Source of the DNA: an uncultured Clostridia bacterium | GTDB lineage: Bacteria; Bacillota; Clostridia; UBA1381 | Length of the DNA: 9,556 nucleotides | Direction: 5' to 3' | NCBI GenBank assembly: GCA_944391635.1 | Contig: CALXUL010000195.1 | Location: forward strand, 1 to 9,556 | Shown here: piece by piece, positions 1 through 7,794 of the stretch | Position numbering within the stretch: the first letter of the stretch is position 1 | Layout: every line of letters starts with the position of its first letter | The notes under the pieces: generated by a model | Seen by the model: only the letters and a program-made list of their open reading frames with translations | The model's database searches: none | Told to the model about the DNA's origin: nothing | Program-made: the position numbers and the translations under genes

Positions 1-42
1 ACATATCATTATCAATACTAACAATAAACTTATTTTTTTCAT
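1..42 (-). CDS. N-terminus of a gene cut by the window edge, signal-peptide-like
   Basis: Reading the minus strand, an ATG at 42-40 opens 14 codons that run off the window: MKKISLLLVLIMIC. Two lysines followed by a run of hydrophobic residues is the shape of a secretion signal or a first membrane helix. An AAAGGGG Shine-Dalgarno (minus strand of 53-59) sits 10 bases upstream of the ATG, which supports a real start. It lies 117 bp beyond the stop of the AraC-type regulator on the same strand, and I see no strong terminator in between. The cysteine at codon 14 could be near a lipobox, but too little is visible to say. The product cannot be named. By context it may be another secreted or lipoprotein component of the sugar locus, which is inference only. 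Confidence 0.5.
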   Translation of the reverse strand, partial: MKKISLLLVLIMIC

Positions 43-159
43 TTTTAAGTTACCCCTTTCTTTTATTGTTACTTTTTATTTGACTACTCTGTAAATTGAA
101 GAGTGCCAAACAAACTGGAATCTTTACCTGATGCTATTCCGCTGTTAAATTCAATCCAA

Positions 160-2418
160 CTATTCGGTTTCTTTCTGACCTCCGAAACGCTCTCTATACA
201 TACTCGGAGTCATTTTTTCATTTTTTTTAAATACTTTACTAAACACGCACACATCTGTAAAGCCAACATTAACAGCAATAGCACTTATTGATAAATTAGT
301 ATCTGTTAACATCTGTTTTGCATATTCCATACGTTTTTGAGTAATATATTTTATTAAAGTAATATTTTTATGTTTTTTAAAATAAGCAGATAAATAATTG
401 GGAGTTATTTCTACGTTGTCTGCAATTTTAGTTAAATCCAGATTGTTTTCCATAAAATGTTCATCAATATATTTTTCTATTTTTATCAATAATTTTTTGT
501 TATCTTTATTTCCGTTTTCCATTAAACTACAAACTTCCATAAACTTATTTTTTATTATCTTGATGTTATCATTAAATGGTATGTTTTTGTTATACTGAGG
601 CATATCAATAATAGAATAGGTATTAATATGTTTTGATGCAATATTTAACAAAACACCAAAAATATTATAATATATACATTCTCCTAACACGTTTATATCT
701 CTCGGACTTTTAAGACTAATTTGTATTATTTCATCAATAGTCTTATCTACGCTATTGTAATCTCCTTGTTCCGTATAATCAGATAATATTTCCTGTATAT
801 TGGCAGGCCAATAATACCATATATTTTGACTTTTTTTAGAATCACATATATCATCGTAGTAAATGATTGATAAATTTTCTTCATCATTTATCGAACGGAA
901 GTCTATTGCCGCCATTGCTTCTTTATAACACTTAGATATTCCTTTTGCATCTGAATGTACACTGCTTAACGCAGTAGTAATGGTAATAGTAATATTTTGC
1001 TGCATTTCCAATATAATATTTGAAACTTCAGCCATAACTCTTTCTATTTCATCTATTATAAACTCATATTTTGATTCATTAAAATTAAATATGCTCACAA
1101 TATCATTTTTATTGGTTTCAACAATATCGCATTTTACAAATTTTTGTGTTAATTCTTTCATAACACTTAAAATATTATATTTAACCATCTGATACTGCTC
1201 ATTATCTAAATCCATATGATTAACATCAAACACTCTTACCACGGATACTAAAAAACATTTATCAGTCCATTCATTATATTCATTTTCATCAATTGAGTCA
1301 TTTCCAAAAAGATAGCTTTTTAGTTTATCATTTTTTATATATTGCTCATTATTTTTCAGCAAATCATCAATTGCAACTGTAATAAAATCAATTTCAGAAC
1401 TGTTTTTTTCTTTCTTTTTACCACCATTCGCCATTCTATCCATAATAATTTTTATAGGTCTATAAGAAATCCGAATTGAAAAGTAAACGTAAAGAATTAT
1501 CAAAATCAAATACAATACAATTATAAAAATTCCTATTCTCATAAACGAATTTACTTTATACAGAACTAAGTCTTTACTTAGTCTTATACTATATATTAAA
1601 TTAAGATTTTCAGATTTTTTGTAAATTGTATAATCATCGTTATCCTCAACAATTCCTTCTTTTTCCCAATATGTTTTCTCTATATCAAAGTTTTCTGTAT
1701 TTTTATCTGTTCTATATATTGCATTGCCATCCAAATCATATATGAAAATGTCATTACCAATAGTTGTATTAACTTCTTTCATTATTCTTTCTATTGCATC
1801 TGTTCTAATCATCATAAGTATATGAAGCTTTCCCCTACTTGACAAAGTCGGGAATAGCGTCCTTTTATATACAATAATATTCTTACTGAATGTATCGGAC
1901 AATTTAATTTTCTGTTCCGGATAAAATTCTTTATTTCGAGACCGCAATAAATACTCATTTTTCCAATTTTCGAAATTATAGTCAAGCATATTGCATTGTG
2001 TTTCAAAATATATATCAGGCTTAGTAATATTTCGAGAGGATATGATTATATCTTCATCTTCTGAGTAAATACATATGTCGTCTAATTGTTTCATACTTCC
2101 TTTTAAGCGATAAAGTAAATGCATAATATCAGTTTTATCACTTTCACTAAACGGTAATCCTTGCAAATAATTTTGTATTGAATCATTGATTTCTATATAA
2201 TAATCAATATACTTCATTTCTTTCAGCTCACTATCGAGCTTGTTCTGTATAAGATTAACAAGACTTTCGTTATATTTTAAGGTGTTTGTCACATTATCTT
2301 TACTGATACGGTTGTAGTAGCATATACCGACAACAAGCGATACTACCACAAATATAAAAGAAATTCCAATTAAAATAGAATAGTTTGTTTTTTCTCTTAT
2401 ATCCCGTCTCAATTTCAT
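160..2418 (-). CDS. Membrane-anchored AraC-family transcriptional regulator with extracytoplasmic sensor
   Basis: A 752-residue one-component regulator. A first membrane helix lies at about residues 13-35, an extracytoplasmic region of about 255 residues follows (likely Cache-like, by family knowledge), and a second helix (IGIFIIVLYLILIILYVYF) lies at about 295-313. A cytoplasmic linker leads to a C-terminal AraC-type double helix-turn-helix at about 645-745. The second HTH shows the usual signature: IAVNVGF, then FSKVFKK, then MTPSMYRERF. Between 340 and 640 lies a region like the middle domain of YesN-type regulators. The ATG at 2416-2418 has a strong AAGGAGG site 9 bases upstream. Proteins of this layout usually control a neighbouring CUT1 sugar ABC operon. 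Here the regulator follows the operon on the same strand after 141 bp, so it may be partly co-transcribed. The ligand is unknown. No histidine kinase or receiver domain is seen in it. Confidence 0.9.
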   Translation of the reverse strand: MKLRRDIREKTNYSILIGISFIFVVVSLVVGICYYNRISKDNVTNTLKYNESLVNLIQNKLDSELKEMKYIDYYIEINDSIQNYLQGLPFSESDKTDIMHLLYRLKGSMKQLDDICIYSEDEDIIISSRNITKPDIYFETQCNMLDYNFENWKNEYLLRSRNKEFYPEQKIKLSDTFSKNIIVYKRTLFPTLSSRGKLHILMMIRTDAIERIMKEVNTTIGNDIFIYDLDGNAIYRTDKNTENFDIEKTYWEKEGIVEDNDDYTIYKKSENLNLIYSIRLSKDLVLYKVNSFMRIGIFIIVLYLILIILYVYFSIRISYRPIKIIMDRMANGGKKKEKNSSEIDFITVAIDDLLKNNEQYIKNDKLKSYLFGNDSIDENEYNEWTDKCFLVSVVRVFDVNHMDLDNEQYQMVKYNILSVMKELTQKFVKCDIVETNKNDIVSIFNFNESKYEFIIDEIERVMAEVSNIILEMQQNITITITTALSSVHSDAKGISKCYKEAMAAIDFRSINDEENLSIIYYDDICDSKKSQNIWYYWPANIQEILSDYTEQGDYNSVDKTIDEIIQISLKSPRDINVLGECIYYNIFGVLLNIASKHINTYSIIDMPQYNKNIPFNDNIKIIKNKFMEVCSLMENGNKDNKKLLIKIEKYIDEHFMENNLDLTKIADNVEITPNYLSAYFKKHKNITLIKYITQKRMEYAKQMLTDTNLSISAIAVNVGFTDVCVFSKVFKKNEKMTPSMYRERFGGQKETE

Positions 2419-2455
2419 TTTAACTTTCCTCCTTGTATTATATATAAATAGTTAA

Positions 2456-2477
2456 ATATCCACTTTTTAATGGATAT
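2456..2477. repeat. Small inverted repeat in the regulator's upstream gap
   Basis: ATATCCA at 2456-2462 and TGGATAT at 2471-2477 form a perfect 7-bp inverted repeat with an 8-base loop. It lies about 40 bp before the start codon of the AraC-type regulator and about 80 bp after the stop of the last permease. It could be an operator for autoregulation or a weak hairpin. It lacks a T-tract in the minus direction, so it is not a good terminator. A TATAAT on the minus strand at 2437-2442 is too close to the Shine-Dalgarno to serve this start with confidence. I see no convincing promoter in the 141-bp gap. Confidence 0.3.
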
Positions 2478-2559
2478 ATGCTATTTTAATACAAAATTAT
2501 TATTTCCCTCTATAGTTCTTTTATTTCTGATATACTTTAATCATTTCTAAGCCTAATTC

Positions 2560-3438
2560 TTATCCTTTAATGCCACTCATAGTAAATCCATTCATAATTT
2601 TCTTTTGGAATATTATAAATATAATTGCCGGAGGGATAATAGCAAATGATATAGCAAGCAATAATGTATTAATTTTTATTGCCGAATTACTTTGCATAGC
2701 AAAAATTTTAACCATAATAGTCTGTACACTTTGTTCTTTAAGTACCATATATGGCCAGAAAAAGTCCCCCCATGCGCTGCTGAAAGACATTATTACGGTT
2801 GTGGCGATAATGGGCTTTGAAAGCGGTACTATAACATGTAAAAATGCTTTGAAATCTCCGCATCCATCTAATTTAGTTGCTTCAAGCAAAGCATTCGGTA
2901 TATTGTCAAAAAAACTTTTATATAAAATCACAAAATAAGCATTTGCACCAGCCATAAGCCACATCGGCCAATTGGTATTAATCAAATTTACGCCTATAAT
3001 TGGGAATTTAATAATTGTTTTATAAATTGGAGCCATACAGACTGTCGTAGGTAACATATATGTAGCTAATATTACTGCAAAAACAATCGATCCTCCTTTT
3101 ACCCTCATCTTTGATAATGAATACCCCATAAATCCATTTATTACCACACTAAATATAATGCTGCCTGCGCAAAGCTTTATTGTATTCCAATAAAACCCTA
3201 CAAAATTGTATTTCGAAAGCAACTCCGGAATTGCTTCAAAATGAAAGCTTTTCGGCCATATTGTCGGCGGAACACTGTAAAATTCATCAAGGCTTTTTAA
3301 TGAAGATATTAAAACCCATGCAACTGGCAAAATACATATAACAGCTATAACAATAAGGAGTATTATCATGGTCCAATATATAATTTTATTAGACGTTTTC
3401 TTGTAATCAATATTACTGATTAAGCCATTTCGTTCCAT
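2560..3438 (-). CDS. Carbohydrate ABC transporter permease, CUT1 family, MalG/AraQ type
   Basis: Inner-membrane subunit of a sugar importer, 292 residues, the usual length for this subunit. About six membrane helices are visible, the first at about 20-45. The cytoplasmic EAA loop that docks the ATPase is seen at about 184-209 (LLEATKLDGCGDFKAFLHVI, then VPLSKP). The short C-terminal tail GFTMSGIKG matches the G-x-T-x-G-x-x-KG ending typical of MalG-like subunits. The ATG at 3436-3438 has a GGGAGG site whose 5' end abuts the TAG of the preceding permease gene. The two genes are 13 bp apart and surely coupled. It pairs with the permease at 3452-4378. No ATPase gene is present in the window, so the complex probably borrows a shared MsmX/UgpC-type ATPase (inference). 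Confidence 0.93.
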   Translation of the reverse strand: MERNGLISNIDYKKTSNKIIYWTMIILLIVIAVICILPVAWVLISSLKSLDEFYSVPPTIWPKSFHFEAIPELLSKYNFVGFYWNTIKLCAGSIIFSVVINGFMGYSLSKMRVKGGSIVFAVILATYMLPTTVCMAPIYKTIIKFPIIGVNLINTNWPMWLMAGANAYFVILYKSFFDNIPNALLEATKLDGCGDFKAFLHVIVPLSKPIIATTVIMSFSSAWGDFFWPYMVLKEQSVQTIMVKIFAMQSNSAIKINTLLLAISFAIIPPAIIFIIFQKKIMNGFTMSGIKG

Positions 3439-3451
3439 TATTCAATCCTCC

Positions 3452-4378
3452 CTATCTTGGCTTTTTTTCTGCGGTTATTTTAAAATAAATAATCGAGAAA
3501 CCACATAAAACTATAGCTATAACTATACCCAAAGCTGTTGACCGCCCAATCTGCATATATGAAAATGCATAATTATATGCAGTAAGCATTATTGATGTTG
3601 ATGCATTATTCGGTCCTCCCCCTGTCATTGCAAGAGGTTCTTGGAACACCTTAAATACACCCATTATTTGTAACAGCAACAACATTTTCAGCATTCCTGA
3701 CACGTGTGGAAAAGTTACATAACGAATTTTTGAAAAAAAACCTGCTCCGTCAATTTCAGCCGCCTCATACAGTGAATGATCTATGGATTGTAATGTTGAA
3801 AGATATATCATTGTAGTGGTTCCCATTCCTGCCCATGTCATCGTAATAACAATCAGCGGTATAGTCATTGCTGGGTTTTGCAGCCATTGAAACGGTCCTA
3901 TTCCTATTTTGCTGAAAAGCATATTCAAAAACCCATTCGCATCAGGCTGTAGAAGTATTTCCCACATAATTGATGTGACAATTCCCGGAATAATACAAGG
4001 AAAATATGTGGCAAATCTAAAAAATGATTTTCCCCTCACAACTTCATTAAGCATTGTTGCAATTATAAGTGGCGTAAAACCACCTAACACAACAGACCAA
4101 AATGTATATTTTGCCGAATTCAGCATTGATTTTAAAAACAGCGAATCTGTTATAACATCTTTGTAATTCTGTAATCCTATAAACTGCACTGTTTCAAACC
4201 CCTTTGTCTCAAAAAAAGACATATACGCACACGTTAAGATGGGTTGAATAACAAATATAATAAAGCATATACAGCCGGGCAGCATCAAGAGCCACCCGGT
4301 TATATTTCGTTTTACTTTTTCGGATATAATAGGATTATAGTTTTTAATTCCCTTTTGTGTTGCAATATCCGTTTTCAT
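3452..4378 (-). CDS. Carbohydrate ABC transporter permease, CUT1 family, MalF/UgpA/LacF type
   Basis: A 308-residue membrane subunit of the sugar importer. After a basic cytoplasmic N-terminus (about 1-26) the first helix runs at about 27-50 (GWLLMLPGCICFIIFVIQP, the common start of this subunit). The EAA loop lies at about 203-228 (LYEAAEIDGAGFFSKIRYVT, then FPHVSG). The family mark TGGGPNNAST follows at about 252-261, just before the last helices. Start ATG at 4376-4378 is preceded by GGAGG with suitable spacing. The stop of the lipoprotein gene is 15 bp upstream. Together with the downstream MalG-like subunit it forms the heterodimeric channel. The sugar cannot be read from these sequences, but the family carries oligosaccharides, glycerol phosphates and similar polyols. 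Confidence 0.93.
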   Translation of the reverse strand: MKTDIATQKGIKNYNPIISEKVKRNITGWLLMLPGCICFIIFVIQPILTCAYMSFFETKGFETVQFIGLQNYKDVITDSLFLKSMLNSAKYTFWSVVLGGFTPLIIATMLNEVVRGKSFFRFATYFPCIIPGIVTSIMWEILLQPDANGFLNMLFSKIGIGPFQWLQNPAMTIPLIVITMTWAGMGTTTMIYLSTLQSIDHSLYEAAEIDGAGFFSKIRYVTFPHVSGMLKMLLLLQIMGVFKVFQEPLAMTGGGPNNASTSIMLTAYNYAFSYMQIGRSTALGIVIAIVLCGFSIIYFKITAEKKPR

Positions 4379-4393
4379 TTCTTTACCTCCGCA

Positions 4394-5794
4394 TTAGTTA
4401 GCATTTTTGTCCAGAAAATCTTTCTGGAAGTTGTCATTCGCTTTCTTTATCATCGCAGGAATGTCAACATCTTTACTTATAAGAACCTCCTGAATCATAG
4501 GTGATAACACTCTGTACAGTTCCTGTGCGCAAACCGGCTCCTCTGACTTTAATATAAGCTTGTCTGAGTACATAGTGTTCCATATTTCCGGATTTACATT
4601 TATATACTTTTCTTTTATTTTCTTCTTTTGCTCAATACATTTAGCATCCTTAAAGACAGAAAATTCATCATTTGAAATTACTAAGCCGTTTTCTTGGTTG
4701 ATTTTTATGTCTTTTTCTGTTCTCTCTAATTCGCTATCACTTAATTCCATACCTCGCCCTTTCATAGATATCCACTTAAACGCTGCATCTATCTGCTCTT
4801 CAGTAGCATTAGGAGCAATAACATAAAGTTTGCCTCCGATTTGTGTACACGCACCCGCTGCTCCCGCAGGAACCGGCGCATTTGAAATATTGTCTTTACT
4901 CATTCCATAAGTACGTATTATATTATCTGCCCAGTCTCCTGCCGCAAACATACATGCAACCTGATTTGTAGCAAATAATTGATATTCATCATCTATTGAC
5001 AAAAGGATATTTTCAGGAAGAACATCATATTTCCATTTTAAATCACTTATATATTGCATTAAATTAACCATCTCCGGACTATCAAATGTTGCTGTCCATT
5101 TTCCGTCAATTTGCTCCATAAAATCAACGCCAAACGACCATGCCATACTCATTAACATCCAACCGCCTTCTGCGTCAACTGTTGGAAAAGAAAAACCAGC
5201 TTTACCTGTTTTTTCTTTTATTTTCACTGCCGTATCTCTTAATTCGTCATAATTAGTCGGATAAATCGGTCTTCCCTTTTCATCTATGAGACCTGCTTCT
5301 TTAAAAAGCTCGACATTAAATATCATTCCTATTATGTATCCATCAAATGGTATAGCATAATATTTCCCGTCTATTTCTATTGAATTTAAAACTGAATCCT
5401 TAATCGCTGTATCATAACCGTATTCTTTAAATTTTTCTGTAAGGTCTGCCGCATATCCAGCTTTTACAATTTTAGGCATTTCGGTAAAAGGCACAGTATA
5501 CAAATCCGGAATTTGCCCGCTCGCAGCTGATGGCAAAAACGAATCTGTAGAGTAACCCCATTCATAAGGAATAATTGTGATATTGGGATACTTTTCCCGC
5601 ATTTCATTTACACGTTCCTCATCCAATGCATATTCTTTAGGCCATTCACTTTTATTTAACCAATCTCCGACCTTTAAACTTACCTGTCCGCTCTCCTCCA
5701 TGTTCTCCTTTGTACTGCAGCCACCGGCTAAACCTGCACACAACGCAACTGCCGCCGCAAGTGCAATACCCTTGAATAATCTGTTCTTTTTCAT
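4394..5794 (-). CDS. Extracellular solute-binding lipoprotein, family 1 (sugar ABC transporter)
   Basis: A 466-residue surface lipoprotein that would capture the sugar and hand it to the permeases. The N-terminus MKKNRLFKG, a hydrophobic stretch and the lipobox LAGGC put the lipidated cysteine at residue 26. A charged, serine-rich linker follows, and the binding fold starts near residue 38 (VSLKVGDW). The middle carries features common to family 1 binding proteins: a GQIPDLY stretch, the DGKYYAIPFDGY segment and the GWMLMSMAWSFG segment. Length is normal for CUT1 binding proteins (about 420-470). ATG at 5792-5794 is preceded by AAAGGCGG with 7 bases spacing. It lies between the hydrolase gene (40 bp upstream, no terminator) and the permeases (15 bp downstream). 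Exact ligand unknown; a beta-linked gluco-oligosaccharide is inferred from the hydrolase. Confidence 0.93.
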   Translation of the reverse strand: MKKNRLFKGIALAAAVALCAGLAGGCSTKENMEESGQVSLKVGDWLNKSEWPKEYALDEERVNEMREKYPNITIIPYEWGYSTDSFLPSAASGQIPDLYTVPFTEMPKIVKAGYAADLTEKFKEYGYDTAIKDSVLNSIEIDGKYYAIPFDGYIIGMIFNVELFKEAGLIDEKGRPIYPTNYDELRDTAVKIKEKTGKAGFSFPTVDAEGGWMLMSMAWSFGVDFMEQIDGKWTATFDSPEMVNLMQYISDLKWKYDVLPENILLSIDDEYQLFATNQVACMFAAGDWADNIIRTYGMSKDNISNAPVPAGAAGACTQIGGKLYVIAPNATEEQIDAAFKWISMKGRGMELSDSELERTEKDIKINQENGLVISNDEFSVFKDAKCIEQKKKIKEKYINVNPEIWNTMYSDKLILKSEEPVCAQELYRVLSPMIQEVLISKDVDIPAMIKKANDNFQKDFLDKNAN

Positions 5795-5834
5795 AATTTT
5801 TCCGCCTTTCTTTTATTTTAATTTTTTAGTTACA

Positions 5835-7103
5835 TTATAATCCCAACGAGGGAAGCTCTTTTATATATTTTCTGATTATTTTCTGATTAAAGCCGTTATT
5901 TTCGATAATTTCTTTGTACATCCATGCCGATGGCTTCGGGGTTCTATTAAATGTTCCGCTCTCGCGGTCTACGCTGCAAAGTCCGAATTTCGGACGGTAT
6001 GACCACCATTCGTAATTGTCAAGCAGCGACCAATAAAGAAAACCTTTGACATCCACTCCCATATCTATACACTGCCTTAATGCTGAAAAGTGCAGTATCA
6101 TATAAACAATTCTGAATCTGTCGTCATTACAGCAGCAGCCGTTTTCCGTTATGTACACAGGCTTGTCGGTAAGACGCGTCAGTGTATTTATCATACATTC
6201 GGGATAAAGCTCATCAAGATAAAAATCCATATCTATCATTCTAAGTTTTTTATGATAATAATCTGATTTCCCGGCTTTGTCCATCGAATTTGTCAGTGTG
6301 CGCGTATATATATTGATTGACCAAAAATCAACTGTATTCTTTATATCTTCCGAATAAAAACCATCTCTGCCAATCTGTATCACTTCACCCGTACGCATTG
6401 CGTGAAAGAAAAATTCATTATCATTTGCATCGCGGTACTGAGCAGACGCAATGTCCATTTTGTTATTTGGTCTGTATGGCATATAATTTACAAACGCATG
6501 TGCCGAACTGACAGGCGCGGAGGTGTACTTTTTTATTGTATGATAACCGAGCGCATGGAATTTAAGTGAATTCATCTTAAATTCCTCTTTTTTTGAAGTA
6601 TTGAATTCATTTAATACATTATAAAAATCCACATACGGAGCGATTTTGGGAACTATATAATCAAGATACTTTTCAAAATATCCAAGATTTTCCTCTTTAT
6701 AAAACCCTCCTTTATCCTCAAACCATATCGGAATACTATAATGCACCATTGTGCAAAACACCTTTATCCCTCTTTCCTTTAAAGCCGCAAAAAAGCTTAT
6801 ATAATGTTCTGCCGCTTCTTCCGAAAAGCTATTCTCGTCAGGCTGTATTCTCGACCACTCTACTGATGTGCGAAATGCCTGATGACCGAGTTTCGAAACA
6901 AGTTCGACATCGTCCATATACATTTCATAACTGTTGCAGGCTATTCCGGAAAGCTCACTTATAGGATTTTGATTTCCCTTCTGCTCCGCTCTCCAGTTAC
7001 TTGAATTGATATTGTTTCCTTCTACCTGATGTCCTGCATATCCGCTTCCCCAAAGAAAGCCAGCAGGCATAACTGCATCTTTAATTGAAAAAATATCATA
7101 CAT
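5835..7103 (-). CDS. Glycoside hydrolase family 1, beta-glucosidase-like
   Basis: A 422-residue retaining glycosidase without signal peptide, so cytoplasmic. GH1 motifs appear in order: GFLWGSGYAGHQVEGN at about 15-30 with Gln26 for sugar binding; RTSVEWSRIQP at about 78-88; the acid/base glutamate in LNEFN (Glu166, usually NEP); the nucleophile in VYITENG (Glu320); and GFLYWSLLDNYEWWSYRPKF at about 354-373. The NYEW motif is the type that contacts free glucosyl hydroxyls. It is not the Ser-Lys-Tyr set of 6-phospho-beta-glucosidases, so non-phosphorylated substrates fit, in line with ABC import. It is somewhat shorter than the usual 440-480 residues, and Cys322-324 directly follow the nucleophile motif, which is unusual. 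ATG at 7101-7103 follows AGAGGTGA; the alternative Met12 would leave the fold barely intact. It is the first gene of the operon. Beta-glucosidase versus beta-galactosidase or fucosidase is not settled. Confidence 0.92.
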   Translation of the reverse strand: MYDIFSIKDAVMPAGFLWGSGYAGHQVEGNNINSSNWRAEQKGNQNPISELSGIACNSYEMYMDDVELVSKLGHQAFRTSVEWSRIQPDENSFSEEAAEHYISFFAALKERGIKVFCTMVHYSIPIWFEDKGGFYKEENLGYFEKYLDYIVPKIAPYVDFYNVLNEFNTSKKEEFKMNSLKFHALGYHTIKKYTSAPVSSAHAFVNYMPYRPNNKMDIASAQYRDANDNEFFFHAMRTGEVIQIGRDGFYSEDIKNTVDFWSINIYTRTLTNSMDKAGKSDYYHKKLRMIDMDFYLDELYPECMINTLTRLTDKPVYITENGCCCNDDRFRIVYMILHFSALRQCIDMGVDVKGFLYWSLLDNYEWWSYRPKFGLCSVDRESGTFNRTPKPSAWMYKEIIENNGFNQKIIRKYIKELPSLGL

Positions 7104-7147
7104 TTATAATCACCTCTCTAAAATCCATTAATTTTTCCGCCAAATAT

Positions 7148-7254
7148 TTATTCTGGAATTTTACTCTCTATAAACTCGCGTACTTCACTAATCTGAATTG
7201 TTGCCTTAGCATAAACATAGTTGCCGCCAAAACTACTAAAATCACTTTTTTAAT
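7148..7254 (-). pseudogene. Degenerate signal-peptide-like remnant in the operon leader
   Basis: On the minus strand an AAAGGGAG ribosome site (7262-7269) lies 7 bases before an ATT at 7254-7252. Reading on from that ATT gives KKVILVVLAATMFML, a classic signal-peptide core, before the frame closes at TAG 7170-7168. A second frame closing at TAA 7150-7148 gives VYAKATIQISEVREFIESKI then PE and stop. Joined by one frameshift near 7213-7220, the two would read as a signal peptide with an A-x-A cleavage site (AKA) and the first residues of a secreted protein. An ATG-to-ATT change plus a frameshift is the simplest reading of a decayed gene. A short leader peptide with a rare ATT start is the alternative. 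No homolog is recognised. It lies about 45 bp upstream of the GH1 start. Confidence 0.3.
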
Positions 7255-7283
7255 TTTCTCGCTCCCTTTCTGTTATTAATTTT

Positions 7284-7321
7284 ATACAAATATAATACCA
7301 CATCAGGTATATTTATTGTAT
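7284..7321. promoter_or_regulatory. Long inverted repeat, likely operator/promoter region of the GH1-ABC operon
   Basis: ATACAAATATAATACC (7284-7299) and GGTATATTTATTGTAT (7306-7321) form an inverted repeat with 12 of 16 paired positions and a 6-base spacer. The matches fall in two blocks: outer ATACAA/TTGTAT and inner (A)ATACC/GGTAT, set about one helical turn apart, which suits a dimeric DNA-binding protein. Overlapping its left edge is a minus-strand TATAAA (7281-7286) that could serve as a -10. The matching -35 place (TACCTG) is poor, as at activator-dependent promoters. It sits about 180 bp upstream of the GH1 start and just before the ribosome site of the decayed leader gene. Target of the AraC-type regulator or of a LacI-type repressor encoded elsewhere: inference. 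Confidence 0.4.
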
Positions 7322-7592
7322 GGTCAATTTTACTTGTCATTTGTTCATTTTACGGAAAAGAGCATAAAAACGCCATTCTATGGTTTTACTAAAATCAGGT
7401 GAATAGATATTGTTTTTATTTTTTAATATTAAATATAATTTTCATATATTTTTTCAAGCATATTTTAATAGTTAAATTTTACAATATTTTCTTGCTGTAT
7501 ATTGAGATAAGCGTAACCTTATCGCACAGCCTATCCCATAAAGCAAGCTGTATATTTCATACTATCATATTTCTCCTCGTGTACTCACATAT

Positions 7593-7630
7593 AAAAATCG
7601 ACCAATGAATTATTGATAGCTTCATTGGTC
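7593..7630 (-). terminator. Rho-independent terminator, minus strand
   Basis: GACCAATGAA (7600-7609) and TTCATTGGTC (7621-7630) form a perfect 10-bp stem with an 11-base loop. Read on the minus strand the stem is followed directly by GATTTTTAT, a short T-tract. The plus strand shows no T-run after the stem, so direction is minus. It would end any transcript coming from the integrase side (8602 leftward) or from the coding-like stretch at 7795-7941, and would shield the sugar operon promoter from read-through. The stem is only moderately GC-rich, so strength is uncertain. Confidence 0.5.
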
Positions 7631-7794
7631 TGATACTCGCTTGAATATAAAGTAAGTAAAACAATAAATAAAATTCAATTTCAAATATTACAGATACCTG
7701 TAGTATTTACACATGTTAATCATCCATTTATTTCTAACTTGAAAACAAGTTTTATAATAATGAGCTGATATAAAACGAATGTAATCAGTTTGTT

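Noticed and set aside
2481..2496. TTTTGTATTAAAATAG (minus strand) resembles TTTGTATAAAAT near 7280 and could be a shared regulator site
   Set aside because: Both are short, AT-only-like matches in AT-rich DNA; the similarity is within chance.
7104..7400. Catabolite-repression (cre) site for the sugar operon
   Set aside because: No sequence close to the TGNNANCGNTNNCA pattern was found in the upstream region.
7506..7523. GATAAG/CTTATC hairpin with 6-base loop
   Set aside because: Only six pairs, no T-tract and no gene relation; too weak to call.
7494..7556. Direct repeat GCTGTATATT in two copies 53 bp apart
   Set aside because: Two copies of a 10-base AT-rich word are not enough for an iteron, CRISPR or insertion footprint.
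7555..7588. Minus-strand AGGAGA ribosome-like site followed by very short ATG frames (for example MKYTACFMG)
   Set aside because: Frames close within about nine codons and no homolog or context supports a peptide gene.
7399..7608. 69-codon plus-strand open frame rich in Ile, Phe and Tyr
   Set aside because: GTG start without a good ribosome site, hydrophobic composition expected from AT-rich DNA, and its end lies in a terminator stem.
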